DNA of 64,000 bases from Anodontia alba. Lineage: Eukaryota; Mollusca; Bivalvia; Lucinida; Lucinidae. The notes below the pieces were generated by a model. It ran no database searches, was not told where the DNA came from, and saw only the letters and a program-made list of their open reading frames with translations. The stretch spans positions 70,103,267 to 70,167,266 of the forward strand of contig OZ024829.1 in NCBI GenBank assembly GCA_964016985.1. Reading direction: 5' to 3'. Shown here in pieces: positions 1-12,345 of this stretch. The position numbers were made by a program, and so were the translations under genes. Position 1 is the stretch's first letter, and each line of letters begins with the position of its first letter.

Positions 1-444
1 TAAAGGCTGGTCACTAGAAACTGGTGAAATCCACTGAGTCCTTATGTAATGCATAAAATTGGCTTAAGTGCTTTAATGGTTTATCATCAAGGATATGTTG
101 ATCTAACCCCAGCAGAGAACTCTTAATGGTCTATGAAAAATTAGGTTTATATCTTTACAGGAATCAGCCTGTGGTCAGCTTTTATTTCAGAATGAATGTC
201 TAAAGTTTCTACAGGTCTTTATATTCATGTACATGAAAACTGTGTAGACCTTTGTCTGATGCCAGACTGTCCAAAGACGCACTTTGGACAGTCTGGCATA
301 TGAAATCATTTTTACTGGTGGTTGTAGACATTCTAGAAATTACATAATTATTTTAGCAAGCCAATGACTAGGTAATTAGGTGATTTTGTCCAAGTTTATT
401 ACCGCTGTTAGTGTTGTTTTTATTATTGTTTTATATATATATAT
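1..444. other. Non-coding, AT-rich, no gene seen
   Basis: I see no supported reading frame. The only structure is the perfect 18-bp hairpin at 259-299, listed separately, and a short TA run near 433-445. Confidence 0.6.
259..299. repeat. Perfect 18-bp inverted repeat, 5-nt loop
   Basis: The arm 259-276 (ATGCCAGACTGTCCAAAG) is matched exactly by its reverse complement at 282-299, with the loop ACGCA between them. No T-run follows and no gene is next to it, so it is not a terminator in any recognisable sense. It is one of at least seven short-loop hairpins in the window. Confidence 0.9.
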
Positions 445-1140
445 AAAACGATCTAGTTCTACTGTTAGCTCAGGCTTATCTGTCCAATCCTTAGGGTATA
501 TACTGTATTCTATAGTATCCATTTATTAGATGTTAGGTGGCGTTTGATCTGGTGCTACACTGTTAACTCAGGACTGTCTGCCGAAGTCTTCGGATGTATA
601 CGGTGTTCTACAGTTTCCATTTTTAAAATCTAAGTAGCATCTGATCTGGCTCTACACTGTTAGCTCAGGACTGTCTATCCAATTCTTAGGGTAATGGTTA
701 CAGTATCCGTTTATAAGATGTGTGGCTTCTGATCTGGGTTTATCCTCTTAGCTGAGGATTGTCTGTCCCGTTCTTAGGGTATATACGGTATTCTACAGTA
801 TCCATTTATTACATGTAAGGTGGCGTCTGATCTGGCTCTACACTGTTAGCTCAGGACTGTCTGTCGAAGTCTTCGGATATATACGATATTCTAGAGTTTC
901 CATTTATTAGATGTAAGGTGGTGTCTGATCTGGGTCAACACTGTTAGCTGAGGACTGTCTTTCCCATTCCTAGGGTATATACCGTATTCTACAGTATCCA
1001 TTTATTACATGTAAGGTGGTGTCTGATCTGGGTCTACACTGTTAGCACAGGACTATTTGTCTTATTCTTAGGGTAAATGGTATTCTACAGTGTCCATTTA
1101 TTCGATGTAAGTAGCCTCTGATCTGGGTCAACAGTGTTCC
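445..1140 (+). repeat. 97-bp satellite array, about 7 monomers
   Basis: The phrase 'ctgttagctcagg' and its variants recur near 463, 560, 657, 747, 844, 941 and 1039, spaced about 97 bp (one interval is 90). Each monomer also carries 'tctgatctggg', 'ctgtctgtccca', 'cttagggtatatacggta' and 'cagtatccatttatt'. Monomers differ by scattered substitutions, so the array is old. Diverged single copies of the same unit recur near 10.9, 12.3, 20.8, 45.4, 53.2, 56.7 and 58.6 kb, so this is the expanded form of a dispersed family. Confidence 0.9.
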
Positions 1141-1600
1141 CATAGAAAATTTTTTTTCTATGATATTTTATAACCAGTATACATAACACATAACTACATA
1201 ACCCTTAACTGCAGAAGACGACAGTGTTATTTTTTATTTGTATTATTTTTTTTATATTTTTTTTTTATAGAAAACAAGATTTGACATTTCATGTGAAGCT
1301 GATGATTTATGAAATATCAAGACGTGGAAAAAAAAATATAGAATGTCAAATTTTTCTTAGTGCGAAACACTATCTATTAAAGTGTAATGTAAATCTCTTT
1401 CACTGGTCAGCTCATGGTTTAAGATTTTTGTGTAAGAAGCACAAGCACAGTTATAAATAAGAAGCACAAGCACAGTTATAAATAAATCAGTGGTTGAATG
1501 TGCCATTAGTTTGGAGAAACTTGAACTATGCTAAGAGATTAAGAGGTTAAACTGATAAGAATTTATTATCCCTTGTCAAACCAGCTAGCATGTTGGACAA
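1141..1600. other. AT-rich spacer, no gene seen
   Basis: T-rich and A-rich runs give a low-complexity open frame at 1224-1460 that I do not accept as coding. A 28-bp direct duplication ('agaagcacaagcacagttataaataa') is visible at about 1435-1485. Confidence 0.5.
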
Positions 1601-1678
1601 GACTGGCGGGGGTTGAACCCGCGACCTCCTGGTCTCCAGTCGGACGGCGCATCCAACTGAGCCACCGAGGCCCGAAGC
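1601..1678 (-). mobile_element. tRNA-derived SINE head
   Basis: On the minus strand the sequence contains a polymerase III A box (TGGCTCAGTTGG) and a B box (GGTTCAACCCC) at tRNA spacing, within a cloverleaf-like 'GCCTCGGTGGCTCAGTTGGA' segment. The same head occurs at 15426-15502 and 18741-18802. Three diverged copies with different downstream sequence point to a SINE family, not a functional tRNA gene. The SINE body is not delimited. Confidence 0.75.
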
Positions 1679-3475
1679 CTCCAATTATCTCCAACTGTAT
1701 TTTTCGTTATTTTATAGGTACCTTGAATCAAATACAAATGGGGTAAGGAAGGGACATGTTCCTCGTGAAGGGACACATTTTGGTCAAATACTTTCCTTAT
1801 GGCTAATCAGTTCATATGCATTTTCTATTTTTAATATGTATTTCTTGAGTCTCCGTTGTTAATGTACTTGATATAATAGTATGGCATGTACCCTGGTTAA
1901 CACCCAAATGCAGGAAATCAAAGACATATACCCTAGTTAGGATCAGAGGGCAATATTGCCTCTCTTGAAATAATTCTTATGTTTGGTAGATGTCCTCATA
2001 CAAATCAGAACTGAAATCATCTGTATCGACTCGTTCCCTGTTAAGGGGTCCAGGAGGGGGATGAGTTCTTTTTAACAGCAAATAATCATACTATTATACA
2101 CACTTTTCTGTTTCATTTATTATTTCTGCAGTCTCAGTCTGTTTTAAAAATTAAAAAAAAAGTATGCGGTGTAGTTTAGTAGGTCAGATCAGTTCAGTTT
2201 CCCTTAACCTTGAAGGTCGTTGGGTACCAATGATGATGTTGCATCTTCTTCACCTTTCTCTGCTCTGTGTAAATATCCAGTTCCAAAACCTATTCATTCC
2301 TTATGTTCCTCTGCCCTTCTTTCCAGCATACTCTCTGCAGAATCACCTTCGACATAGCAGATGAGACGTGGTCACACTATCTGAGATTCCGCACTTTTTA
2401 CCGCTAGGAGTTCGTCATGCACTCCGATTGAATCTCGGATCCTGTTGCGAATCTACTACACATGGTATTTGTAAGGGATATTTAGAAACATCCGATAGCA
2501 TCTCGCAGGCATAAAGGAAGATGGATATTTTGAGAATCCAAATCAGCAGATTCAGTTTGGGTTCCTTATTATCTTACTCCATTTGATTTGAGCCTGGGTA
2601 GTTCTGATTTCCTTCAAATATTCAAATAATTATAAACATAATTATTTGAATAGTTGAAGGACACTTCAGAAATAAAAAGAAAAATGGAAATGTTACAAGT
2701 TACAATATTTTGAAATAAAGACATATTGAACCGTTTCTGGACCCCTTGATAATGTGCTTCTACTTATCTCCATTATGGTTTGAGCTAGGATATCAACCAA
2801 AACAACAGGCATAACTAGTTCCCATTATAATAGCCGTGACTCAAGAAGTAACAGTGAAAAATGTAAGAAATAGATATATAAAGTACAGAAGTTTGACATT
2901 ATGGACATGTTGACCCCATATGGGCTCAACATAAGGGATCACAACACATCCTCAAGATATCTTTCTTTGTTATTAGCATTTTTCCTAAGGAAAATAGGAG
3001 CCAAAATGCTCCAAATAATAATTGCAAACAAAATATGCATATGTTCGGGAACTTGACACATAAAACATAAAACATATATGTGTCGTAAACATGCCCGCCA
3101 TGAATCAAAATTATGGCAGTTTATGCTACTTAAACCCGTTCCTGTTTGTTCTACCCGACTACCAAACAAACTTATTTCTAAACACCATGAGGATAAATAG
3201 CAAAGAAACATAATTATACAAGTTAGCTGTCTAGTTTTCTGTGTGTGTGTGTTTTTTTGTTTTTTTCCATGACTTTTAACCAAACATTAAGTATTAATGA
3301 ATATTCATGAATATGCAAAGAGCTTATTAAGACTTATGTAGACTATCAACAGAAAGGCAACTTACATTTGACTTGCATTGTCACATTTTATTAATCCATA
3401 TTTAGCGCAGTCTGAGTCATGATTAAATTTTGTTTCACTGATTTTATCGTCAAACTAAGTATTAATTAATTCGTT
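1679..3475. other. Non-coding, no gene seen
   Basis: Short open frames exist on both strands but show no recognisable domain and overlap low-complexity sequence. The 22-bp hairpin at 2611-2660 is listed separately. Confidence 0.5.
2611..2660. repeat. 22-bp inverted repeat, 6-nt loop
   Basis: Arms 2611-2632 and 2639-2660 pair with a single mismatch around the loop TAAACA. The arms are AT-rich (core TTCAAATAATTA). No gene is adjacent. Confidence 0.85.
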
Positions 3476-3885
3476 CGTGACGAGAAATTCCCGCGTCTGA
3501 TTTTCGTTTTTTTTTTTTTTTTTTTGTTTGTTTTTTTTTTTTTTTTTTTTTTTAATATTATTGTCGCGGGAGCTTCTCGCATGCGAAGAACGTTAGTTAG
3601 TTACTGGTACTTTTAAAAGAACCCAATATGTTTGTACAAGTAATTGTTGTAAACAGAAATGAACATCAATTTATAGTATTATAAACATGTATGTCACACA
3701 GGCGAATGGATCATTAGTGCTTGATTTTAATCTTACGTTTGTCAGTTTACCACATATACTTATGTAACAAATATTCTGTCTGTACATGTATTTAATTGAG
3801 ATTGTCAGTTGAATAATAATAATAATAATAAAAAAAAAAAAAATAAAAAAAAAAATAAAAAAATAAAAAAAAAAAAAAAAAAAAT
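3476..3885 (+). mobile_element. 3' fragment of an L1/Tx1-like LINE (plus strand)
   Basis: The start (cgagaaattcccgcgtctga, T-run, 'attgtcgcgggagcttctcgcatgcg', then 'gtaaacagaaatgaacatcaatttatagtattata') matches 63258-63461 in the same orientation, which is the 3' UTR of the LINE copy there. It continues to 'tttaattgagattgtcagttgaataataat' followed by an A-rich tail at about 3830-3885. The same terminal phrase plus A-run ends the minus-strand copy at 4217. This is therefore a third, strongly 5'-truncated copy with its poly(A) tail. No coding sequence remains. Confidence 0.7.
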
Positions 3886-4216
3886 TAATTAATGAATATG
3901 CAAATGCGCTAATTTGCATATTTAGATATTAAATTGTACGGTAATGTCCATCCTTTGATTTGGTACCGAGCTATGTTTAATACAGACTGAGATATAAACA
4001 ATTTACAGTGTCTTTCCTCTTAATCCAACATTTTATTGAACGTTTCTGTGGAAACGGTTTTCTTTAGGACATTTTTTCTAATAAAATGGATCCCAGAAAA
4101 CACTTTGGCACACATAAAAAATATGTCATGTGGAGCAAGTTGCTTGGGAGGCCGAATATGCTCTGTGTCCCCCTTGCTTTTATAACGTTTTATGCTTATT
4201 TCCGGGTATAATTTAT
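3886..4216. other. Spacer between two oppositely oriented LINE 3' ends
   Basis: The poly(A) of the plus-strand fragment ends near 3885 and the poly(T) of the minus-strand copy starts near 4217. The roughly 330 bp between them shows no gene. It includes the repeated phrase 'aatgaatatgcaaatgcgctaatttgcat'. Confidence 0.5.
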
Positions 4217-4217
4217 T

Positions 4218-4256
<39 letters not shown>

Positions 4257-4421
4257 TATTATTCAACTGACAATCTCAATTAAATAATCAGACGCGGGAA
4301 TTTCTCGCCACGAAAAAATAGCTGACCCACAGGGTACTATCGAACTATGAAATAAGGAGTTTAAAACGCTAGTTAAAAAGTTCTCCCTTCCCCTATCCTA
4401 CCCCTCAAGTCACATCTTCAA

Positions 4422-4649
4422 ATGAGAACAACATTCTACAACCATCAGACAAGAATGCGACGTCGCGCTGGCGAGATGCACATTTTATCCCCCCGTTGCC
4501 TCGACAAAGCTAACAGAGTGTCATGGAGAGGAAAAGAAAAAGGTAGAGTGATATGCTACACATTTTATAGAGATTCAGAAATAATTTCACCACACAGCAT
4601 ACTACTGGCGATTAATAAAAGAATGATAAATAGTTTTCACGGGAAATAA
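4422..4649 (+). other. Antisense 75-codon ORF inside LINE 3' UTR
   Basis: This open frame starts with ATG and runs antisense to the LINE. The same frame is open in the other copy (62922-63152, minus), with 76 codons. Differences include Ala/Pro, Ile/Met, Arg/Lys and Met/Leu replacements and an in-frame 3-base length change in a T-run. The peptide is basic in its first third (TRMRRR). I recognise no domain. Because both copies descend from one master LINE, an open frame in both is weak evidence for coding. Confidence 0.2.
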
Positions 4650-5208
4650 ATTTTAGTCAACCACCTTAGCAGGTGAAGATAACAGTTCTGCATGAATGCG
4701 CCAATTTCTGCGTTTATTCATGTATGTCTGTATACATATCGTAAATATCGTTTGGTCAGCTAAATCGGATCGTATAATATTTGCATCGGAATATATATAT
4801 ATATTAAGGTAAGTTTTTCTTTGTATATGCAAAATGTTTTATTTAAATAAATAAATAAAATAAATGAATAAATAAATAAAATAAACATCGAAAATTATAT
4901 GAAAAGGATAAAATGTTGTACCACATAATGTATAATTTAGCTCCATGAAGTCTGAATGCCCAGTAAAGAGTATATATATATTTTCTTATTCAGTATTCTA
5001 TCTATCTATTTGATTATTATATTTATTTATTATCGTATACTATCATGGTTCGTACATATAGGTAAGTACGTACTTGTGAAATACACGCATTACGTTAACA
5101 CGCCCATGCAAAATATGGCCAGCCGTTCTGGCTGTTAAAACGTCATTGTTCAGATGAAAAATTGCGATATTTTTCTCATTCATGGCAAACATAGACCCTT
5201 GGGGCCCA

Positions 5209-5240
5209 CTAGAACCGCCTCACTGAGGCAGTTCTAATGA
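5209..5240. repeat. Hairpin of the dispersed 'TCTAATGAG' palindrome family
   Basis: The arm CTAGAACCGCCTCA pairs with TGAGGCAGTTCTAAT. The hairpin sits in the LINE 3' UTR, and the second LINE copy has it at about 62360-62395. Related hairpins at 52318, 52810, 55184-55296 and 56190-56290 lie outside these LINE copies. A second hairpin of about 15 bp follows at 5299-5350 (CCCTGTAAGCCCCAC / GTGGGGCCTACAGGG). Confidence 0.65.
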
Positions 5241-6178
5241 GTTACAAAAATCCATGCTCAAATAAAAAATAAGAAAATTTATCTCTATCCCTGTAAGCCC
5301 CACTTTTCTCTTTATAGACTTTTATCTTTATAACGTGGGGCCTACAGGGGTCCTCATTTTATGGACCTGTCAACGCAATCGTTCATTTCAAAATGCGCCA
5401 AAACTGTAAATAAATGGTTTTTTTTTTTTGTTTTTTTTTTTTTTTTTTTTTTTGTTGCTTTAGTCTGTTAGTTATCGATAAAAGGTAAAGGTAAAGGAAA
5501 GTAACAGACCGTTTTTTTAAACAGCAATTCACCTATCAAGCAACTTATATCTCATTCAAATTGAGATTTTGAGCAGATCACGAGCGGGAAGCGCAATCTA
5601 TCAATTAATTAACATCTCAACAAAAACGGAGACATAACACTTAGAAAGCACTTGATTATACCCCTGTACTTTAATTTTGCTGTCAAAGTTATTCTTTTTA
5701 TATTTTATTGTTTGATTGATTGATTGAATAAGTGATTAAAGAAAAATATTATTTCCGATTAGCACAAAGTTTCCCTAATTATACAGGCTGAAATTTAGCA
5801 TACCATTACATAAATACCTCTATGCATAGTGTACCACTGCCCATCCCAGTTTGTATAAAACGTGGGATTCGCAGGGGCACATATTAATTTCCTGATTACT
5901 GAAGAAAAGATACTGCAGGTGCTCGCCAGAGCTTCCTCAGCGGCAGCTCTAACAAACACCTACACTGCTCTCCAGCGCGGCTATAAGAAAAGTATCATTA
6001 ATTTCCATCAGGAAAATACAATTAATACAAACATGAAAAGTAGCCAACTTTACAAGAATGTATTCTATAAAGTCCCATGCCCACTAAAGTCATGCTTATA
6101 GTATTCAAACGCTAAGGGAGAGAAGAAAAGAATTTGTATAATAATACCTATGCGCATAAGATAGTCTAAGCTTGATAT

Positions 6179-8002
6179 TTATTCGAATATTCTTAGCCAT
6201 TTGTTCCAATTTCTCATAAACTTGTCAATACGACTATTTTTAATTGCTATCATTTTTTCCGTCATTATCAATGTCTTAACTTCGTTTTTCCAACCGGTAA
6301 TATTTGGCTGCTTATTTTTAATTCGACACTTATAAATAAAGAACCTCGTTAATATCAATATATAATTTAAAGGTCTAAACCATTCATTTGAGTTCAAAAT
6401 ACCAAAAATAGCCTTAACTTTATCTATATTTATCAAATAGTTACATTTTACATATATCCATTGTTCCACCTCATCCCAAAAATTCATTACTATTGGACAC
6501 TGCCAAAACAGATGTTCAAGCTTTTCTGGAACAACAGTACAGAACGTGCAGGAATTTTCGGTTTTTATCTTGCACTTAAAGAGGTAATCGTTTGTAGCTA
6601 AAATCCGATGTAGAATTCGGTATTGGAACCAGTGCAGTTTTGTATTATTGCAGCTTTTTGCGGGAATATTATATATCAATTGCCAGTTAAATTCATTAGT
6701 TTCAAATATTCCATTCCATCTCAACTGACTTTTAGGGATACTACTTTTTCTGTTTAATGATAAATACATATTTTTGCACCCCTGTTTATTTTTTAGTATT
6801 TCTTTAACACTGAAAGGAATATAGCAATTAGATCCTGGTTCCGAATGAAACTGTATGTCTTTATTTCTTATGTATGTATTCACAGCCGCCCTTACCCCAT
6901 AATATTCTGTAAAATTTATTCTAAGGTCGTATTTATTTACAAACTGATCGTAATTCATCAAGTTGCCATTTTCGTCACACAGATCTTTTATAAAGTATAT
7001 TTTTTTCTCGAACCAAGTACGATAAAAAACAGCTTTATTTCCTATAATTATATCCGCATTATCCCATAAGTTTATGGATAAAATGTCTGTAGAATACTGT
7101 GGCTTTGAAGAATTATATAACTGCATCCAAGCTTCAAGAACGTGATTCCAAAATAGATTATTTCTATTCATTTTCAGCTCATTAATAAACTCCATACCTC
7201 TATATAATAAATTATTTATCTTTGTATATACTAGTTCAAAAATTGCCTTATACTTAGAATCCACTGTTATCAGCCGTCTTATCCAAGAAATCTTCAAAGC
7301 ACTGACAAAATTGTTTATATTAATCATTTTCAATCCCCCTGCATTGTATTCTTGTATCAAAACATCTCTTTTAATTCGATCTGTTTTAGAGTTCCAAACA
7401 AAACCGAAAAATCTTTTTTGAAGATTATTTATTAAATCGTCACTAGGATTTGGAAGAGAAATAAATAGATGGTTAAGTTTAGATATAATTAAAGTTTTTA
7501 GTACAGTAATTCTACCGAATGGTGTTAAAATTCTTTTGGACCATTGCTTTAGGTCTCGATCAATTTGTTTTAACTTTTTGACATAATTTAATTGGATCAT
7601 TGTATCCAAATTGCATGAAAAAATTATTCCAAGAATTTCAAAGTTATTTTGGTTCCAATCTAATTTAAATCTATGGTTAAAAGTTTCTCCGCTAAATTTC
7701 TTACTTCCTATCCATACTGCCTTTGTCTTAGAATTATTTACTTTTAGACCGGAAATTTTGGCAAATATAGATAAAGTTTGAAGTGCAGCTTCTAGGGACT
7801 GTTCAGATCCATCTAATAATATCGTTGTATCGTCAGCGTATTGGGACAATTTTAATTCTAGCTCTCCGATTTTAATGCCTTTAATGTAATCATTCTGTTT
7901 GATAAGTAAAGAAAGTACTTCGGCACAAAGCAAAAAGATGTAGGGAGAAGGTGGGTCGCCTGGGTATAATTTATGATGACGCCATAGAAACCCTAAACTC
8001 AA
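6179..8002 (-). pseudogene. LINE ORF2 C-terminal part: RT to zinc-binding end
   Basis: The open frame of about 600 codons encodes the C-terminal half of an L1/Tx1-type ORF2 protein, which primes and reverse-transcribes the element's RNA at its target site. RT motif 'GDPPSPYIFLLCAE' lies near residue 16 and the catalytic box 'QYADDTTILLDGS' near residues 53-65. They are followed by 'GLKVNNSKTK', the thumb/connection region and a terminal C-x2-C...H-x4-C segment (CTFCTVVPEKLEHLFWQC) of the zf-RVT type. The endonuclease and the first RT motifs are missing through 5' truncation near 7966; the first ~12 codons of the open frame lie beyond the repeat. The remaining frame is uninterrupted, so this copy is fairly young. 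Its relative at 59.3-61.4 kb is more damaged. With no endonuclease it cannot move on its own. Confidence 0.85.
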
Positions 8003-10068
8003 ACCAAAAAAATTGGCAACATCATTTTTGATACTTCACAAAGACCAAATTTACATAATCAACCAAAATTTTAACAAGCCATGCCTGAATTTATTTAAAA
8101 CTTCTTTCGAATTTTTTTATGGACCAAAACAGATACTTCCTGCTCTTTCATAGACTTTGTCGCAATATTTAATCACACTTTCTGATAGCAGTAAGACAAG
8201 AAGTCAACAATTAAGAAAGTTCATAGTGGTTAAAGAGCTTGAATTTGCCATTAACCGTGCTTTGTATTTTCAAAATGATCAGTTTCCATTACACTCGCTT
8301 ACACCATCGATTACCGAATTCATTCAAGGCAGCAGCAATTTCTTTCCCTACATTTATTGAAATCAATACTAGAAGGAAATCGGTATTTCCGTCCTTTAAT
8401 ATTTTTGATTCCAGAATCAGGAATTACTTTAAAATTCCAGTGATTATATGACCTGCTGCTGGAAAGCAGTATACTGATTTTTATAATCTAAGGTCTCAGG
8501 AGTATGTGTATCAATATCGAAATCTGAAACAAGTTTATTTAAAATTAAAAATGATAGATCGAACAGGTTTGTTATAGTTATAGCAGTGTTTCAGTATTGC
8601 GAAAATAAGTAGTAATGGATGAAATATCCGAATTGTCCAAATCCCTTTATGAATTAAAGGAATTTTGATAAAATAACGTTTGTGGTTAATTTCAGAATCG
8701 ATTGTAAGGACGAAAAGCATGTTGAGTATAACCTCTAGTTAAGAGAGCTGCGTCATGTAACTGATTAGAACTATCGTGAGTGTACGTAATACAGAAATCG
8801 GTAATGAACTTAAAAAGGCAAGCATAGAATGGCGTCCGTGATTTTGTAATTTTTTTGAAAATCATTTCAGCCTGGTATTTCTTTTAACTGCGCGTAATTT
8901 ACGTTTATAGTTACCATTTTTTCCTGACCCCACGGCATTCCAAAAGAGAAAAATCAAAATCGGGCATTTTAGAAATATTACCCTCATGATAAAACCCAAC
9001 TGAAAAGGCGTCTGTGATGAATTTATTCATTTTAATTCTGTTTCATGTCTTTTGATAATTTAAAATCTACTTGTAGAATTTATATCGTAATTAATTTTTT
9101 TTCCACTGGTTGTATAAAAAATGTCATTTAGTGACCTGTACGTTTAAAGTTACGGTACAAGAAATTATCAATTTTTTAGGCTTTTTCATTCTACGATAGT
9201 GTTTATTAAAGCGGGTTTGTCCAACATACGGTTGGTCAGTCCAACGGTTGGCCTGAACCCTTTCAGGTATGTTTATACATACTTATACACGGATGAGTTA
9301 AAGAGAGAAAACAAAACTTCACAAATGTTACACAAACACGCACACTCAAGCACGCACACATACCCCTCCCCCCTCTCCAACACACGACACACAGATTGTC
9401 ACACGATGTAGGAGTAGTGCTTAGCATAAATAAGAAAAAAGTCAGCACATGCACTTACATGTGTAATACGTGAATATTATACTATTAGAAAGACTCCTTT
9501 GTCTGAGCAAAGAGATTCGTATGTTCTCTAAACATATCCTCTTGCAAAAATAATCATACAGCTTTTGTTCATATAGATCCAGAAAGAACCAGTTTGATAA
9601 ATGGCCATTTACAGTGACGCATTGTTCATATAGATTTAAAATCCGAGACAAAAATCATTTTTAAAACTCGCATTGCATGTCTTCCTTTTTCAAACAATTA
9701 AATTTGCTTGGAAAAGAAACAGGTCCTTAACTTCATTAAGATTTATAAGATCCCTTTTTCTGACTCTCTAAGATCTTAACTGTTTGTTCTGTGAAAACAG
9801 TCCAGATTCGACCTGCAAATTATGAGCGCTGGTTTTGTAGCAGATATTTTTCCAATCCAAATATGTTCTTAATACTGAAATAAGTAATAAATACTCTAGA
9901 AAGTTTGTCCTGGAAATAAACAAAACGGTCTCTTCATATGACAACATTGAGACTCAACATCACCAAAATAGGCTCAATTGTCCCAAGATTAACAAAAATA
10001 AAAATCAAGTATGGGTATGGGGAGACTTGTACGGCCGCCACCAGCTGCATTGGGGCGAAATAAAATCT

Positions 10069-10102
<34 letters not shown>

Positions 10103-10800
10103 TACCAAATGTTGGTGATTAAACGTCAATATATCTTTTATTTATCTTCCCGTTTAAATATTAGTGTTAGTAGTGTTAAATCAGTGTTACTAATCTTTGC
10201 AAAATTTGTGCAATCTAACGTTTCCTGCAATGCTTCATAAGAACTAGATAAAGAAACAATGCCGTCTGCAAACACTAAACTGCCAACACCAAACTGGAAA
10301 TTCATCAGAGAAAAGAATCCTTAGAATTATGCAACTGATTTGGTAAATCGTTTATAAATAATTTTAACAGACTTGAGCTTAGCACCACAGCGCACACCAA
10401 TGTCTGATTTGAAGAAGCGATTATGCTTATCTCCTAATTTTATGCATAGCACCCTTAAATATAATTAACAAATGCTATTATAGAAGTTGTGCAGTTTGAT
10501 ATGCCTTTGATTTATATTCAGTAGTTGGACGTACAAACGCTTTCCTAAAATTTACAAAACATGTAGAAAGAATCTGCTTGTGTATGTATTTTTTTAATTA
10601 AACTTTACGTACGAATATGTGATCTTCATGTATTAAACTATATTTAACTAAATAAAAATCAAATAATCTACCGACATTTGAATTTATAGCGATTCCCCGG
10701 TAATTTACTTACACTCTGTTTCCTTCCGTTCTGAAAATTGGTATCAAGACCAATGTTGCCCCAGACGATGGATACAAAAAGAAAGATTAAACAAAAACAG
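8003..10800. other. Non-coding AT-rich stretch, no gene seen
   Basis: Short open frames on both strands (for example 8157-8451 and 9199-9651) lack recognisable motifs. CA-rich simple sequence lies at 9330-9380. The A-run at 10069-10099 is listed separately. Confidence 0.45.
10020..10099 (+). mobile_element. Possible 3' end of a retrocopy with poly(A)
   Basis: 'gcattggggcgaaataaaatct' is followed directly by about 30 A residues. AATAAA lies about 8 bases upstream of the A-run, as expected at the 3' end of a SINE, LINE or processed retrocopy. The parent sequence is not recognised and the 5' limit is unknown. Confidence 0.35.
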
Positions 10801-11090
10801 TTTGATCTGACCTAGGTTTACACTTAGGTTTAACTTTTTATTAGGCTTGTTTATAACATTTACAATAATTTATAGTAAACACTGCTCCTGACCTGGGTCG
10901 ACAATATACAGAGCATGCAATGAAAGCAGTCTGATCTGGGTACAAAAGCAGTCTGATCTGGGTACATACTGTTTGCTCAGTCCTGTTAGTACGATTGTTT
11001 GCGGTAGTTAATCTGATCTGGGACGACAGTATTATTTTGGCTTAAAAAAATTCTGAGTCTACACTGTTTGACCGATCATTTACAGTATTA
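10800..11090 (+). repeat. Diverged copies of the 97-bp satellite family
   Basis: 'gatctgacctaggtttacac', 'gacctgggtcgacaatatac', twice 'cagtctgatctgggtac', and 'ctgatctgggacgacag' occur in succession. They resemble the 'tctgatctgggtctacactgtt' core of the array at 445-1140, but spacing is irregular. Confidence 0.6.
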
Positions 11091-12128
11091 CGGTACGTAG
11101 ACGACACAGTTTCTCTTGGCACGCTTTATCTATGTAACGGTCAACCGAAAAATGCCCATCGTGCCGGAATGAAACCTTCCTAGTGGCGAAATCTCCACCA
11201 CGAAAAAGGTGTGAAAAGTACCAAGTAGCGAAACCTCTGACAACTGTTAAAATCTCTCACTTAACTTTCTCTATCTTTTCCATCATTTGTAGCACATCTC
11301 TGGAAAGATTTTCGAAAAGCTTAATCGCGTTACTATTTGGGCAGTGTGAACTAATTATTCATCCACGGTGCCCTCCCCCCCCCCCCACCCCAGTCTTTGA
11401 GAGTGTATCATGCATCTCATAATAAATGTAGGGCATCATAATATGCCTTAATGTCAAGCCTAAAAATTGAAGAAAAAAAAACCTATTTGAGACTCATCAA
11501 TGGACTATTTCTAGGACAAGTATGTTAAGTAGATAAGGTGTCTCAATACGTAGGGTAATATGGTAAGAATGTTTAGGACTTCAAGAGAATGAAAAGAACT
11601 TTTATATATGTATTTATACATATTCATATACCCGAAATTAGACAAGAAGGTCTAGGAATATCTTGTATCAGCATTTGAAGTGTATTGAACAGAGGAAGAT
11701 TTTGTGGTTAGATAATCTTTTTTTTTTTTTTTCTCTTTTTTTTTTATTAACTCCTTTTCCTGTCTATATAAACAGTACACTGGGCAGAATATTATTCATT
11801 TAATGCCACAGGTAGGAGCGAGTAACAAAGTATTTCCTTGTTTCCTTATATTGCTGTGTTCCTGAATGAGATGTGTCCGAGGTATATTCGAACAGCGAGT
11901 GTCCAAATCAGCCTGTGCTGCCTTTTATGCTTGTCACTACAATCAACATTACCCAATGATTCACTAAGCGACAGAGAAGGGGCTAATCATACTGCATGGA
12001 TGCACTGGGTCTCTGATGTCCTTACATGCACCAAGGCACAGTTTCATATGACCCGGCTAATATAATCTGGTCTACTATAGTTCTACATTTATTCTTAAAC
12101 GTACGTTTAAGAATGTATTCTAGTCTAT

Positions 12129-12159
<31 letters not shown>

Positions 12160-12265
12160 CATTTTAGTATACAAGGGACTGATGCGTAAAAAACTACTGG
12201 ATGAGTGGCAAACAGTGAAGATCCTGGTCAGATGCCAGTGTAAATCTAGATCAGACATCACAGAA
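11091..12265. other. No gene seen; poly(C) and poly(T) tracts
   Basis: Short frames only. A C-rich tract (about 11371-11392) and T-runs (about 11720-11755 and 12130-12160) are the visible structure. The T-run at 12130 creates poly-Phe / poly-Lys frames that I reject. Confidence 0.45.
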
Positions 12266-12345
12266 TTTGACGTCTGATCTGGGTCTACACTATTTGCTCA
12301 GGCCTGTCTGTCCCAATATTTGCATTTTTACAGTAATACCATTGT
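12266..12345 (+). repeat. Single unit of the dispersed satellite family
   Basis: 'gtctgatctgggtctacactatttgctcaggcctgtctgtcccaatatttgcatttttacagtaat' is one monomer matching the array at 445-1140. It gives the 'TTTGCTCAGG' variant that other dispersed copies share. Confidence 0.75.

Larger units (their letters stand above)
4217..7970 (-). mobile_element. 5'-truncated L1/Tx1-like LINE (minus strand)
   Basis: The element reads on the minus strand from a 5' truncation inside the RT domain (about 7966) through the ORF2 stop at 6179 and a 3' UTR of about 1.95 kb to a poly(A) tail (T-run 4218-4252 on the plus strand). The 59298-63461 copy matches it over the ORF and most of the 3' UTR but continues past the shared phrase 'cgcgtctgatt' into sequence absent here, so this copy has a deletion near its 3' end. 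5' truncation within ORF2 is usual for target-primed reverse transcription. No target-site duplication was identified. Confidence 0.85.

Noticed and set aside
3671..3919. Minus-strand poly-Phe membrane protein
   Set aside because: It is translation of a LINE poly(A) tail. The same applies to 12022-12277, 51679-51900 and 34072-34323.
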